Below the pieces are notes generated by a model. That model was not told the origin of the DNA. It ran no database searches and worked only from the letters and a program-made list of their open reading frames with translations. Both the position numbers and the translations under genes were made by a program. Of a stretch of 64,000 bases of DNA, positions 19,949 through 30,335 are shown piece by piece (position 1 is the first letter of the stretch; the number at the start of each line of letters is the position of its first letter). Source of the DNA: Archivesica marissinica (lineage: Eukaryota; Mollusca; Bivalvia; Venerida; Vesicomyidae); the NCBI GenBank assembly GCA_014843695.1, contig CM026391.1, positions 13,761,365-13,825,364 of the forward strand. The letters run 5' to 3'.

Positions 19949-20116
19949 GTAGGTTAACATAATACACCCATGTTTCTATGTGTACTAAATTGTGCACTCC
20001 ACGTGTATTGTATGAATATGCTACACATATTCACAGGTAAAAAGTACACATATGTAATTTAGTAATGTGTGGTCCATTTCATTAATAAATTGCTCGTTTT
20101 CTTTCCCGTTATTTAA

Positions 20117-20352
20117 CCCTTTCAACACCACAGACCTCTAAATTGGCTTACAAAAAAGTGTAGATCCAGATGAGCCGGCTCGTGACGAGCCGTCTCATCA
20201 GGATCTGCACTTTTTTCAAGTAATATAACTATTTTTAGAAAAAAAATTACCCATTTTGATAAATGAACTGATCCAAATGTAATTTTGTTATTAATTTATT
20301 GGTCTAAAAATATCATGGACCAGTCCATGTCAGTTACTTGGTGTTGAATGGG
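20117..20352 (+). mobile_element. TTAA-flanked MITE (P1), intact
   Basis: TTAA at 20113-20116 and 20353-20356. The ends are CCCTTTCAACACCAC and TTGGTGTTGAATGGG. The interior has the hairpin GGCTCGTGACGAGCC and GATCCAGATGAGCC..CATCAGGATCTG. It resembles piggyBac-derived MITEs. Confidence 0.8.
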
Positions 20353-20719
20353 TTAATGACTCGAGTGTGCTGTCCTAAATGTTTCTTCAAACTTCTGGCA
20401 ATAAAAGAATTAGCGACACTGTAAATGACTATTTATTCATATTTTTGCGAAAGAACACCCTTGCGAATTCAAAATCATGTTGAAATGACATGTCCAGATT
20501 GTGTGTTTTTCGGTGTCCTGTGTCGTGCAAATATAAATTTTCGCAACAAAAATCGGAAGCTTGAAAATAGTGGAAAAATGCTCATTTGAATGTATTAAAG
20601 TCGTATTGATGTCTGTAAAAACAAATTTGCAGTGTATGCGAGCGATAGCAATTTTACTATAACATACTAGAAGTGATGTACACACATTAATTTCATTGCT
20701 ATTTGTTAGGGAAAATGCA

Positions 20720-20935
20720 GCAATGCAACCCGGGTTCTATCCTCGGACCGGGAAGTATGCGAGATGGTACGGTGGTCGCCAGATCGGACAGGTGGGTTTT
20801 CTCCGGGTGCTCCGGTTTCCTCCCACACGAATGACCACATATACGCTTTCATCCGCGCCAACGAGAGTGATTTATATAAGTTGTTAAAACTTGTTTCGCA
20901 ATCGTTGTAAAATAAATAAAGTTTAAACTTTTGTT
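20720..20935 (+). mobile_element. S3 SINE, 5'-truncated
   Basis: Starts at CAATGCAACCCGGGTTC and runs through GGTACGGTGGTCGCCAGATC to TTGTTTCGCAATCG..AATAAATAAAG. Matches the copy at 4573-4790. Confidence 0.86.
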
Positions 20936-21449
20936 ACGGAAAAACAAAGCAAATAGTCGAAACCAAAAAAGAGGATATCCTAGTCACAATAGAATTACCG
21001 GGTTTATATTACTACCAGCATAACAAGTACCGTATATTCCCGGACATAAGTCGACCTTTTTCTCTTCCAGGAATGTGTTGAAAGTAATACGTTGATTTAT
21101 GGCAGAGAAACATGCAAACAAATTTTTTTTTATTTGTTGGAACTTTAAATTTATGTCCATTTTATTTTGATTTAATATAATAATTGGTTTAGATAATTAT
21201 TTTACATTATAAACCATAGAAAAGCTGATACACAAACTTCATTTATCATTGTTGTGCATTTTGTATGATTTGCAATGGAATAAATTCGACTATATATTTT
21301 GAATTTAGCCCAGTTCCATTCAAAAATGAAAGAAAAAACCAATTGTCATAGCGATTATCCACAAAGTATACTCGACTTATGGAAGTATCCGGTGATGAAG
21401 CTTATTTACCCTCGCCTCCTGCGAACCATGTGGTCGAGCGTACTATATT

Positions 21450-21720
21450 ATATGTTATGTTATATTTCGGGTTTTACGCCTACATCAGCACCATTTTTGG
21501 GCTATATCGCCGGCGGGCAGTTTACCTAACAACACCTTTCCTGGGCAGGCTCCAGCGGTTAACCAATACTTGGGTGCACCAACCTCCGTAAGAAACTGCC
21601 AACTTTTTCATATAAATGAAACACGGTCTGAGCGGGGCTCGAACCCGTGGCCATCAATGGTGATAGGTTACAGTGGTATACAAGTCAGCGACCGTAACCA
21701 CTCGACCACGGAGGCGGACT
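21450..21720 (-). mobile_element. S4 SINE with target-site duplication
   Basis: A full reverse-orientation S4 copy. CGAGCGTACTA-type flanks occur at both ends (TCGAGCGTACTA and GCGAGCGTACTA). It is nested in the TA-flanked transposon. Confidence 0.88.
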
Positions 21721-21805
21721 GGGCGAGCGTACTAAGATGTTTAGTTAACACTCGTATATTATAAACTAAGGTGATTAAGTTGTGTCCGTTAATAATACGA
21801 TTCGA

Positions 21806-22271
21806 ATGCTCAGCCGGTCATAGATTAGGCTACAAGCACCAAAATGTATAGGGTCAGTACAGGAGTCACTCTATACTGTCTCACATCTCATATTCGTATG
21901 AATATGTTTGATGTATAATATTATTTGCATGCTCGGCCCGGCCATAGATTAGGCTACAAGCACCAAAATATATAGAGTCAGTACATGAGTCACTCTATAC
22001 TGTCTCAAATCTCATATTCGTATGAATATGTTTGATGTATAATATTATTTGCATGCTCGGCCCAGCCATAGATTAGGCTACAAGCACCAAAATGTATAGG
22101 GTCAGTACAGGAGTCACTCTATACTGTCTCACATCTCATATTCGTATGAATATGTTTGATGTATAATATTATTTGCATGCTCGGCCCGGCCATAGATTAG
22201 GCTACAAGCACCAACATATATAGAGTCAGTACAGGAGTCACTCTATACTCTCTCACATCTCATATTCGTAC
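21806..22271 (+). repeat. 124-bp tandem repeat, about four units
   Basis: The unit carries ATGCTCGGCCCGGCCATAGA, GTCAGTACAGGAGTCACTCT and CATATTCGTATGAATATG (a short palindrome). It is confined to the interior of the transposon at 21030-22349. Confidence 0.9.
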
Positions 22272-22559
22272 TAACGCTGTATTATTTTTAAAGCCATATT
22301 TGTACCCTGGACTTATGGCCGAGATCGACTTATGTCTGGGAATATATAGTACATTAAAAATGTGGAAAAGGATGGATTTCATTATTTCAATACTTGAGAA
22401 ATACTGGTGTATCATATTTCTTAGTAATTGTTACAATCAGTTTGAAACAAAGTTGGCCGGTCGATTCAAACTTTGAAATGAAATATGTCTTCAAGTGGTT
22501 GACATACAAACATATTTTACATGTCAAACATTCTCATACATATGATTTTCATATTTCAG

Positions 22560-22784
22560 AACTACCTCATATCAAGTCACGTACCTAAAGATGATCTGCT
22601 GGATTTTTCTACCTACCTGAAATACCACTCATTACTAAACCTTAGCACTGACCAGTCGCTCGGGCAGCTCGTAGTTTGGAGGGAGGTTCATCCGACCCGC
22701 CACTGTCAGACTGTCCCCGAAGACCAGCAGTTTGGATACACTGAGCCTCTTATAGCACGATGGTTTTGGTTGATAGTTGGCTAT
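22560..22784 (+). CDS. INTU: Inturned copy A exon 9: second conserved longin-like region
   Basis: 225 nt (75 codons, phase 0 to 0) between ATATTTCAG and TAT|GTACGT. Reads NYLISSHVPKDDLLDFSTYL then KYHSLLNLSTDQSLGQLVVW, REVHPTRHCQTVPEDQQFGY and ends RWFWLIVGY. It aligns with INTU LICSHLPKDDLIDI, IGQLIIWREVFP and YFLLVVGL, the most conserved part of the family. Confidence 0.95.
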
Positions 22785-22816
22785 GTACGTATGTCTGTAT
22801 TCTCTTATAACATGAT

Positions 22817-24738
22817 TACATTTGTAACGATGGTTGGTCTATAGAGAATAGCGGGATAGAGCGAAGGCATTGCAGTTTCTGTTCATTACTTCTATTTACA
22901 TTTGTAATGATGGTTGGTCTATAGAGGGTAGCGGGATAGAACGAAGGCATTGCAGTTTTTGTTCATTACTTCTATTTACATTTGTAACGATGGTTGGTCT
23001 ATAGAGGGTAGCGGGATAGAGCGAAGGCCTTGCAGTTTCTGTTCATTACTTCTATTTACATTTGTAACGATGGTTGGTCTATAGAGGGTAGCGGGGTAGA
23101 GGGAAGGCATTGGGAGTTTCTGTTCGTTACTTCTATTTACATTTGTAACGATGGTTGATCAATAGAGGGTAGTGGGATAGAACGAAGGCATTGCAGTTTC
23201 TGTTTGTTACTTCTATTTACATTTGTAACGATGGTTGGTCTATAGAGGGTAGCAGGATAGAGCGAAGGCATTGCAGTTTCTGTTTGTTACTTCTATTTAC
23301 ATTTGTAACGATGGTTGGTCTATAGAGGGTAGCGGGGTAGAGCGAAGGCATTGCAGTTTCTGTTCATTACTTCTATTTACATTTGTAATGATGGTTGATC
23401 TATAGAGGGTAGCGGGATAGAGCAAAGGCATTGCAGTTTCTGTTTGTTACTTCTATTTACATTTGTAACGATGGTTGGTCTATAGAGGGTAGCGGGATAC
23501 AGCGAAGGCATTGCAGTTTCTGTTTGTTACTTCTATTTACATGTGTAACGATGGTTGGTCTATAGAGGGTAGCGGGGTAGAGCGAAGGCATTGCAGTTTC
23601 TGTTCATTACTTCTATTTACATTTGTAATGATGGTTGAGCTATAGAGGGTAGCGGGATAGAGCGAAGGCATTGCAGTTTCTGTTTGTTACTTCTATTTAC
23701 ATTTGTAACGATGGTTGGTCTATAGAGGGTAGCAGGATAGAGCGAAGGCATTGCAGTTTCTGTTTGTTACTTCTATTTACATTTGTAATGATGGTTGGTC
23801 TATAGAGGGTAGCGGGGTAGAGCGAAGGCATTGCAGTTTCTGTTCATTACTTCTATTTACATTTGTAATGATGGTTGATCTATAGAGGGTAGCGGGATAC
23901 AGCGAAGGCATTGCAGTTTCTGTTTGTTACTTCTATTTACATGTGTAACGATGGTTGGTCTATAGAGGGTAGCGGGGTAGAGCGAAGGCATTGCAGTTTC
24001 TGTTCATTACTTCTATTTACATTTGTAATGATGGTTGAGCTATAGAGGGTAGCGGGATAGAGCGAAGGCATTGCAGTTTCTGTTTGTTACTTCTATTTAC
24101 ATTTGTAACGATGGTTGGTCTATAGAGGGTAGCGGGATAGAGCGAAGGCATTGCAGTTTCTGTTTGTTACTTCTATTTACATTTGTAACGATGGTTGGTC
24201 TATAGAGGGTAGCGGGGTAGAGCGAAGGCATTGCAGTTTCTGTTCATTACTTCTATTTACATTTGTAACGATGGTTGGTCTATAGAGGGTAGCGGGATAG
24301 AACGAAGGCATTGCAGTTTCTGTTCATTACTTCTATTTACATTTGTAACGATGGTTGGTCTATAGAGGGTAGCGGGATAGAGCGAAGGCCTTGCAGTTTC
24401 TGTTCATTACTTCTATTTACATTTGTAACGATGGTTGGTCTATAGAGGGTAGCGGGATAGAGCGAAGGCATTGCAGTTTCTGTTCATTACTTCTATTTAC
24501 ATTTGTAACGATGGTTGGTCTATAGAGGGTAGCGGGATAGAGCAAAGGCATTGCAGTTTCTGTTCGTTACTTCTATTTACATTTGTAACGATGGTTGGTC
24601 TATAGAGGGTAGCGGGATAGAGGGAAGGTATTGGAGTTTCTGTTTGTTACTTCTATTTACATTTGTAACGATGGTTGGTCTATAGAGGGTAGCGGGATAG
24701 AGTGAAGGCATTGCAGTTTCTGTTCATTACTTCTATTT
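22817..24738 (+). repeat. 80-bp minisatellite, about 24 units
   Basis: The unit contains ACGATGGTTGGTCTATAGAG, GGTAGCGGGATAGAGCGAAG, GCATTGCAGTTTCTG, TTCATTAC or TTTGTTAC, and TTCTATTTACATTTGTA. Variants recur with a partial 240-bp (three-unit) period. It begins 33 bp after the exon 9 donor. The exon's own last bases (ACGATGGTTTTGGTTGATAG) loosely resemble the unit start. Confidence 0.93.
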
Positions 24739-25151
24739 TCGTCTCTTTGTGGTAGTTTTAATTTATTAATTGATGCAGCCTCTTTCTGGGATCACCCCAA
24801 CTTGGAACAATTTGTTCAGAGAAGTTTTATTTATTTTAAATCGTCAGTTCAAAATAGTGAAGCGATGCTACTAAGGGGGAGTAGTTCTCCCAAACACCGT
24901 CTAACTGTAGCCCTTCTTTATTCTTTGGTGAATAGATGATTTGTTGTCCGGAATAGTAAGATTATAGCTGGAATTGTTTATAAATATTTTTCCATTCTAG
25001 TCAGCGAGACGATGATTTCAGTAATAGATATTCAGGATTTTGTGTTTTATTTTATTTTCATAATTTCAGGAATTTTTTATGTAGACAAAATGTATTTCGA
25101 GTATTATTTTGGTTCATTTTCATGGAGTTATTTACACCCAATTCCTGTTAA

Positions 25152-25390
25152 CCCATTTCATTCTGGATACATTTAAAGGCTTTTGCAAACAACATAGATC
25201 CAGATCAGCCGCAGCGTAACGCTGCGTGCTGATCAGGATCTATGTTGTTTGCTACATAGCCAAGTGCCTTAGCAAGATAATCTGAATAGCAAACAGCATA
25301 GAGCCTGATCAGACGGCATGTTCCGTGGCGGCTGATCTGGCTCTATGTTCTTTGCAAATACTGTTTGAACGGTATCCAGAATGAAATGGG
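25152..25390. mobile_element. TTAA-flanked MITE with two internal hairpins
   Basis: TTAA at 25148-25151 and 25391-25394. The ends CCCATTTCATTCTGGATAC / GTATCCAGAATGAAATGGG are perfect 19-bp inverted repeats. Inside are two hairpins: ACATAGATCCAGATCAGC..GCTGATCAGGATCTATGT, and GCATAGAGCCTGATCAG..CTGATCTGGCTCTATG. Related hairpins occur at 33677-33820 and 44930-45120. Confidence 0.88.
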
Positions 25391-25453
25391 TTAATGAAAG
25401 CTCTGCTATATCAGTAGAGTAAATGCACATAAAATGTCATTTTATATCTTCAG

Positions 25454-25503
25454 AAAAACCTGATAATGTGTGTATCCCTGGAAACTGGAGGTTGTACTCG
25501 AGT
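25454..25503 (+). CDS. INTU: Inturned copy A exon 10 (last one found)
   Basis: 50 nt between TATCTTCAG and GAGT|GTAAGT. Reads KNLIMCVSLETGGCTR plus two bases, continuing exon 9 as GYKNLIMCV. It aligns with INTU GLKHYMLCVLLEAGGC. It ends in phase 2 with a consensus donor, so a further exon is expected. The 1000-N gap begins 338 bp later. Confidence 0.9.
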
Positions 25504-25533
25504 GTAAGTTGGTATTTTAGTTTTTTTTATATA

Positions 25534-25704
25534 CAGTCTACATCCGTTACGTCGAATTCTCCGGTTATCTCTAAGTCGGATCAAAGTCACTATCATTTTA
25601 CATATAACTGACTCCGTTTATGTTGAATTTCGTTAAGTCAAACTTCGATTATGTCGAAGTATTTTGCTCGGTCCCACGGAATTCGACATAGCGGATGTAG
25701 ACTG
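25534..25704. mobile_element. TA-flanked MITE, CAGTCTACATCCG ends
   Basis: 171 bp from CAGTCTACATCCGTTACGTC to ATAGCGGATGTAGACTG, with TA on both sides. The interior CGTTAAGTCAAACTTCGATTA matches the relative at 31470-31670. Confidence 0.85.
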
Positions 25705-25841
25705 TACCTAGAAATGTTTTGCCTAAATTGCCACTGCAGTATTGTTTAAATGAATATGATTTTGGAAAATAAATTGCATATTACTGCAGTGTTGTTTTTA
25801 TGGTCTTGTGTGAGTAGCCAGAGGTGTCGGTAGCCAGGCGC

Positions 25842-26841
25842 NNNNNNNNNNNNNNNNNNNNNNNNNNNNNNNNNNNNNNNNNNNNNNNNNNNNNNNNNNN
25901 NNNNNNNNNNNNNNNNNNNNNNNNNNNNNNNNNNNNNNNNNNNNNNNNNNNNNNNNNNNNNNNNNNNNNNNNNNNNNNNNNNNNNNNNNNNNNNNNNNNN
26001 NNNNNNNNNNNNNNNNNNNNNNNNNNNNNNNNNNNNNNNNNNNNNNNNNNNNNNNNNNNNNNNNNNNNNNNNNNNNNNNNNNNNNNNNNNNNNNNNNNNN
26101 NNNNNNNNNNNNNNNNNNNNNNNNNNNNNNNNNNNNNNNNNNNNNNNNNNNNNNNNNNNNNNNNNNNNNNNNNNNNNNNNNNNNNNNNNNNNNNNNNNNN
26201 NNNNNNNNNNNNNNNNNNNNNNNNNNNNNNNNNNNNNNNNNNNNNNNNNNNNNNNNNNNNNNNNNNNNNNNNNNNNNNNNNNNNNNNNNNNNNNNNNNNN
26301 NNNNNNNNNNNNNNNNNNNNNNNNNNNNNNNNNNNNNNNNNNNNNNNNNNNNNNNNNNNNNNNNNNNNNNNNNNNNNNNNNNNNNNNNNNNNNNNNNNNN
26401 NNNNNNNNNNNNNNNNNNNNNNNNNNNNNNNNNNNNNNNNNNNNNNNNNNNNNNNNNNNNNNNNNNNNNNNNNNNNNNNNNNNNNNNNNNNNNNNNNNNN
26501 NNNNNNNNNNNNNNNNNNNNNNNNNNNNNNNNNNNNNNNNNNNNNNNNNNNNNNNNNNNNNNNNNNNNNNNNNNNNNNNNNNNNNNNNNNNNNNNNNNNN
26601 NNNNNNNNNNNNNNNNNNNNNNNNNNNNNNNNNNNNNNNNNNNNNNNNNNNNNNNNNNNNNNNNNNNNNNNNNNNNNNNNNNNNNNNNNNNNNNNNNNNN
26701 NNNNNNNNNNNNNNNNNNNNNNNNNNNNNNNNNNNNNNNNNNNNNNNNNNNNNNNNNNNNNNNNNNNNNNNNNNNNNNNNNNNNNNNNNNNNNNNNNNNN
26801 NNNNNNNNNNNNNNNNNNNNNNNNNNNNNNNNNNNNNNNNN
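25842..26841. other. Assembly gap, exactly 1000 N
   Basis: The fixed length marks a scaffolding gap of unknown true size. Its right edge lies within the 27-bp minisatellite, which probably caused the break. Open frames across it are meaningless. Confidence 0.99.
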
Positions 26842-27354
26842 TTCACTGTTTAATATAGTAGGTGTGGATTCACTGTTTAATATAGTAGGTGTGGATTCAC
26901 TGTTTAATATAGTAGGTGTGGATTCACTGTTTAATATAGTAGGTGTGGATTCACTGTTTAATATAGTAGGTGTGGATTCACTGTTTAATATATTAGGTGT
27001 GGATTCACTGTTTAATATAGTAGGTGTGGATTCACTGTTTAATATAGTAGGTGTGGATTCACTGTTTAATATAGTAGGTGTGGATTCACTGTTTAATATA
27101 GTAGGTGTGGATTCACTGTTTAATATAGTAGGTGTGGATTCACTGTTTAATATAGTAGGTGTGGATTCACTGTTTAATATAGTAGGTGTGGATTCACTGT
27201 TTAATATAGTAGGTGTGGATTCACTGTTTAATATAGTAGGTGTGGATTCACTGTTTAATATAGTAGGTGTGGATTCACTGTTTAATATAGTAGATGTGGA
27301 TTCACTGTTTAATATAGTAGGTGTGGATTCACTGTTTAATATAGTAGGTGTGGA
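26842..27354 (+). repeat. 27-bp minisatellite, about 19 units, adjoining the gap
   Basis: Unit ATTCACTGTTTAATATAGTA plus GGTGTGG, almost invariant. The true length is unknown because the gap cuts the left side. The 9-codon period keeps frames open on both strands (repeated VDSLFNIVG or ESTPTILNS); this is a repeat artefact. Confidence 0.95.
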
Positions 27355-27399
27355 TATGTTATACAAGACTGATTTATGGTCCTAGACTCTGCAGAGAAG

Positions 27400-27646
27400 A
27401 GACGAAGTGGAACATCTATGTCCCTTGGCCACATTTCTAGTTTTGATATAACTACTATAATCGACTATTTTGTTTGTCAGAGAAATAATGTTGTATGTGT
27501 TTTATCATGTGATATGTTTCAAGTATTATATTTGTAAGTGACTTATAGGCCCATTGGGCCGGGTGTATTTAATTGTATAATTTATATGTAAATATCACAG
27601 GTCACTATAATAAACATATTACTTACTTACTTACTTACTTATAATA
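27400..27646 (+). mobile_element. LINE 3' end with TTAC tail inside the minisatellite flank
   Basis: GTGACTTATAGGCCCATTGG..GGTCACTATAATAAACATA and five TTAC repeats form a LINE 3' end like the one at 42150-42255. Minisatellite sequence (ATAGGTGTGGATTCAC) resumes at 27643, so the element appears inserted at the array edge. Confidence 0.65.
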
Positions 27647-27737
27647 GGTGTGGATTCACATGTCGTTCTTGCCTCTTGTTTTCATACAACTATATATCAT
27701 TGCCCTTTTTTATATACTTTATTTATTTTACAACGAT

Positions 27738-27972
27738 TAGTTTATACAAATTTATTTTAGTTCGATTGCGAAACAAGTTATTTCAACTTATATAAATCAC
27801 TCTCGAGACCTCATTCCTGATGGAATCCATCGCCACGAGGGAGAGAGAAGAGGCAACGTGGAATTTAAATGCCTTGCCTAAGGGCACAATCGTAACGGCT
27901 CCAGTGGGGCTCGAACTCCGGACCTTTCGCACCTGAAGCGAACGCGCATCCACGTCGCTATCACGACTTCCA
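27738..27972 (-). mobile_element. S2 SINE
   Basis: Reverse S2 copy from ACAAATTTATTTTAGTTCG to ATCACGACTTCC. Its head forms the left arm of the palindrome at 27886-28164. Confidence 0.87.
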
Positions 27973-28164
27973 CAACAATTGCAACAACATATATTAATCA
28001 CTCTCGTTGGCTCGTATTTTAAATACGCTTTCATCCGAGCCAACGAGAGTGATTAATATATGTTGTTGCAATTGTTGTGGAAGTCGTGATAGCGCAGTGG
28101 ATGCGCGTTCGCTTCAGGTGCGAAAGGTCCGGAGTTCGAGCCCCACTGGAGCCGTTACGATTGT
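27886..28164. repeat. Palindrome with 129-bp arms and 21-bp spacer
   Basis: Left arm 27886-28014, right arm 28036-28164. By eye only about two mismatches (CCACGTCGCT versus CCACTGCGCT). Each arm consists of an S2 SINE head joined to an S3-type tail (TCTCGTTGGCTCG). The spacer includes ATTTTAAAT. It could extrude as a cruciform. Confidence 0.92.
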
Positions 28165-28326
28165 ATGTGGTCATTCATGTGGGAGGAAACCGGAGTACCC
28201 GGAGAAAACCCACCTGTCCGATCTGTCGACCATCGTACCATCTCGCATACTTCCCTGTCCGAGGATCGAACCCGGGTCGCATTGGTGAGAAGCGAGCGCG
28301 CTAACCACTGCGCTAATCGGACAGCC
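28162..28326 (-). mobile_element. S3 SINE fragment fused to an S2 head
   Basis: Reverse S3 body and head (GGAGTACCCGGAGAAAACCC, CTAACCACTGCGCTAATCGG) begins exactly where the palindrome's right arm ends. Confidence 0.82.
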
Positions 28327-28340
28327 TTTCTTGATAGACG

Positions 28341-28406
28341 GGTGTATTTACCTGTATTTACCTGTATTTGCCTGTATTTACCTGTATTTACCTGTATTTA
28401 CCTGTA
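28341..28406 (+). repeat. 10-bp tandem repeat
   Basis: Seven or so copies of GTATTTACCT. Confidence 0.9.
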
Positions 28407-28526
28407 CCCCGCAGCTATGCGACCCGCTGGTTCCATCGCCTGTTATAGAATATATACGGACATGTGTTGATGTACCAGACACTAAGTGAAAGAAATGTAC
28501 CGTTACTAAAATGTTACTTATCAACA

Positions 28527-28796
28527 CAGACGGATCTGTAGTCCAGTGGTAACACGCTGGACTGGTAATCCAGGGATCGCAGGTTCGATCCCCCTTCTGA
28601 CCCTAATAAAATTAACAGTCTTTCAGATGGGACGTTAAACCGAGGTCTCGTGCACGTAAAAGAACCAGAGGAGATTCTGGAATTGGTCACTGTCTGTATC
28701 ATGCACTAGCCTCCAAAATCTAAAATAACTAATCTCTTCAGGAGGCGTCGCTCATATGGGCAACCGGTAGCGACGATAAATAAACGTTAAAACACC
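28527..28796 (+). mobile_element. S1 SINE, full length
   Basis: The head CAGACGG..CCGTCTG-type acceptor stem encloses CTGGACTGGTAATCCAG, an anticodon arm reading GGT (Thr-like), then GCAGGTTCGATCCC. The body holds TTTCAGATGGGACGTTAAAC, GAACCAGAGGAG and CATATGGGCAACCGGTAGCG; the tail is ATAAATAAACGTTAAAACAC. Here the right side of the acceptor stem is TTCTGAC. The family recurs at least eleven times in this window. Confidence 0.92.
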
Positions 28797-29141
28797 CATC
28801 ACTTATCAACAATATATTATGTGTTATCGAAATTCGTCGTATAAAAAGGACAGGTCAATCTGAGATTGATCTCGTGCTAGTAAATACATAGTTGTCACGT
28901 GAAAACTGATTAAAGCAAAGAACAAGAGATATGAATGATATGTTTTGACTACAATATACATGTATGTATTATTAAATGTGGTTCTTTCTATTTTTATTCC
29001 AGTTTCGAAGTATATAACTGAATTTCCAGTAGTCGCGAAAAAATCGCTTGACTTGTTTAATAAATTTTAAAATTAACTTTGGTTTCTTTGTTTGTAGAAC
29101 CAAAAACGCTGCATAATATAATAATATATAATATATATATT

Positions 29142-29196
29142 GTAAGAGGCAATGTGGAATTTAAATGCATTGCCTAATGGCACAGTTGTAATTGTT
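29142..29196 (-). mobile_element. S2 SINE fragment
   Basis: GAGGCAATGTGGAATTTAAA followed by TGCATTGCCTAATGGCACA matches the S2 body only. Confidence 0.65.
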
Positions 29197-29887
29197 TTGA
29201 GGGCCTTATGAGAGTTTTTTAATTACTATTATTATTATTTATATTATTATTTATTACTATTACTGTTATTTATTACTGTTTAATCATATTTTATTGCAAA
29301 TCATTATTATATATGTCATGCATAAACTGTTATTAGCATTAGTATTATCAATGGAGCTAAGAAACGGTAAATTACTATAATAAATGAACAGAAACGAATG
29401 ATGTTATCTAACATTAATAGATGAATGAAAGCATTGATAAGGGTTTTTATTACTTGACAGACATAATGGGATAATTCCGCATAAAAAGCTTCTCAATTAT
29501 AATATCATACATACAGAAATCGAAACACTGTTTTTTTAAATTATTGTAATAAAAGGCACATGACATTAATAGGTTGCTAATTATGCGTCGACCTAAAGAA
29601 AATGCAGCGAATTGCTACATAGATTGTGTAGAGTTACAATTTACCTATTTTTACAAACGGAAAACGCTATTGAAATTGTAATTAAATATACTATTGTGTT
29701 TGTGTTTTTTTTAGAGATACGATGCCATTCAATGAAAGCTCCATTATTCTATGCCAAACTGAAATGTGCAACTGACAGGTAATAATAAACTGTAAACGGA
29801 ATCTATATTGTTATGATATAATAAAACTGTCATGCTCGTCAACTGGTGCTTGGTACATATAAATATAGCTTGGCACTTGTGTTCATG

Positions 29888-30140
29888 CGTGGATCGCAGG
29901 TTCGACCCCCCCCCCCGTCTGACACTAAAAAATTAATAGTCTTTCAGATGGGACGTTAAACCGAGGTATCGTGTCGGTGCTTTACATCGTGCACGTAAAA
30001 GAACCAGAGGAGACTCTGGAATGGGTCTCTGTCTGTATCATTGCACTATCCTCCAAAAATCTAAAATGTCTAATCTTTTCAGGAGGCGTCGCTCATATGG
30101 GCAGCCGGTAGCGCCGATAAAGAAACGTAAAATACACACA
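29888..30140 (+). mobile_element. S1 SINE, 5'-truncated
   Basis: Starts at GGATCGCAGGTTCGACCCCC and continues through the conserved body to AAACGTAAAATACACACA. Confidence 0.9.
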
Positions 30141-30201
30141 CTTGCGTTCAAGCAAATATACTGAGAACATGACCAGTAATACATACTAGTATAGCGTTCA
30201 T

Positions 30202-30335
30202 ACACATTTAGTTCAGCTCATTGCGAAACAAGTTATTTCAACTTATAGTAATCACTATCGAGACCTCATTCCCGGTTAATATTAGTTGTAAGAACTTGTT
30301 TCGCAATTGAACTAGAATAAATTTGTATAAACTAA
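30202..30335. mobile_element. Fold-back of two S2 SINE tails
   Basis: AGCTCATTGCGAAACAAGTT and GTAAGAACTTGTTTCGCAATTG face each other around AGACCTCATTCCCGG. It is a short inverted repeat built from S2 3' ends. Confidence 0.7.

Larger units (their letters stand above)
21030..22349. mobile_element. TA-flanked non-autonomous DNA transposon, ~1.3 kb
   Basis: The left end CCGTATATTCCCGGACATAA and GTCGACC is mirrored by GATCGACTTATGTCTGGGAA and TATATAG on the right, each next to TA. The ~28-bp imperfect ends fit Tc1/mariner-type elements. The interior has no transposase: it holds an S4 SINE (21450-21720) and four 124-bp units (21806-22271). Confidence 0.78.
3608..25503 (+). other. INTU: Inturned gene, copy A: ten exons, 3' part not found
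   Basis: Ten exons with agreeing phases encode 651 residues collinear with INTU. INTU belongs to the CPLANE complex (with Fuzzy, WDPCP and others) at the basal body. It is needed for ciliary intraflagellar transport assembly and planar cell polarity, and with Fuzzy it activates RAB23. Seen here: HWLSKANKKGEIFQLEL, a PDZ core (RGLVPTG, then GDNLLSVNEMDVT), the longin-like segment FPRVDNKVIASRGMFITIAG, FEAADFGDM, SILGSCLFYK, SSHVPKDDLLDF, GQLVVWREV and MCVSLETGGCTR. INTU is normally about 900-950 residues, so roughly 300 C-terminal residues are missing. No matching exon was seen between 25504 and 51986, although a 1000-N gap lies at 25842. The introns are loaded with mobile elements and minisatellites. 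Confidence 0.9.

Noticed and set aside
25746..27366. Long frames across the gap
   Set aside because: They run through 1000 undetermined bases.
26864..27385. 173-codon frame with repeated VDSLFNIVG and its minus-strand partner
   Set aside because: It is a 27-bp minisatellite; any period divisible by three keeps frames open. No start context, splice sites or non-repeat domain.
28007..28304. Cys-rich frames near 28 kb
   Set aside because: They are translations of SINE heads within the palindrome.
29719..29779. Possible small exon between TTTTTTTTAG and CAG|GTAATA
   Set aside because: Borders look good, but in the phase required after exon 10 it contains a stop, and the peptide in the open frame matches nothing known to me.
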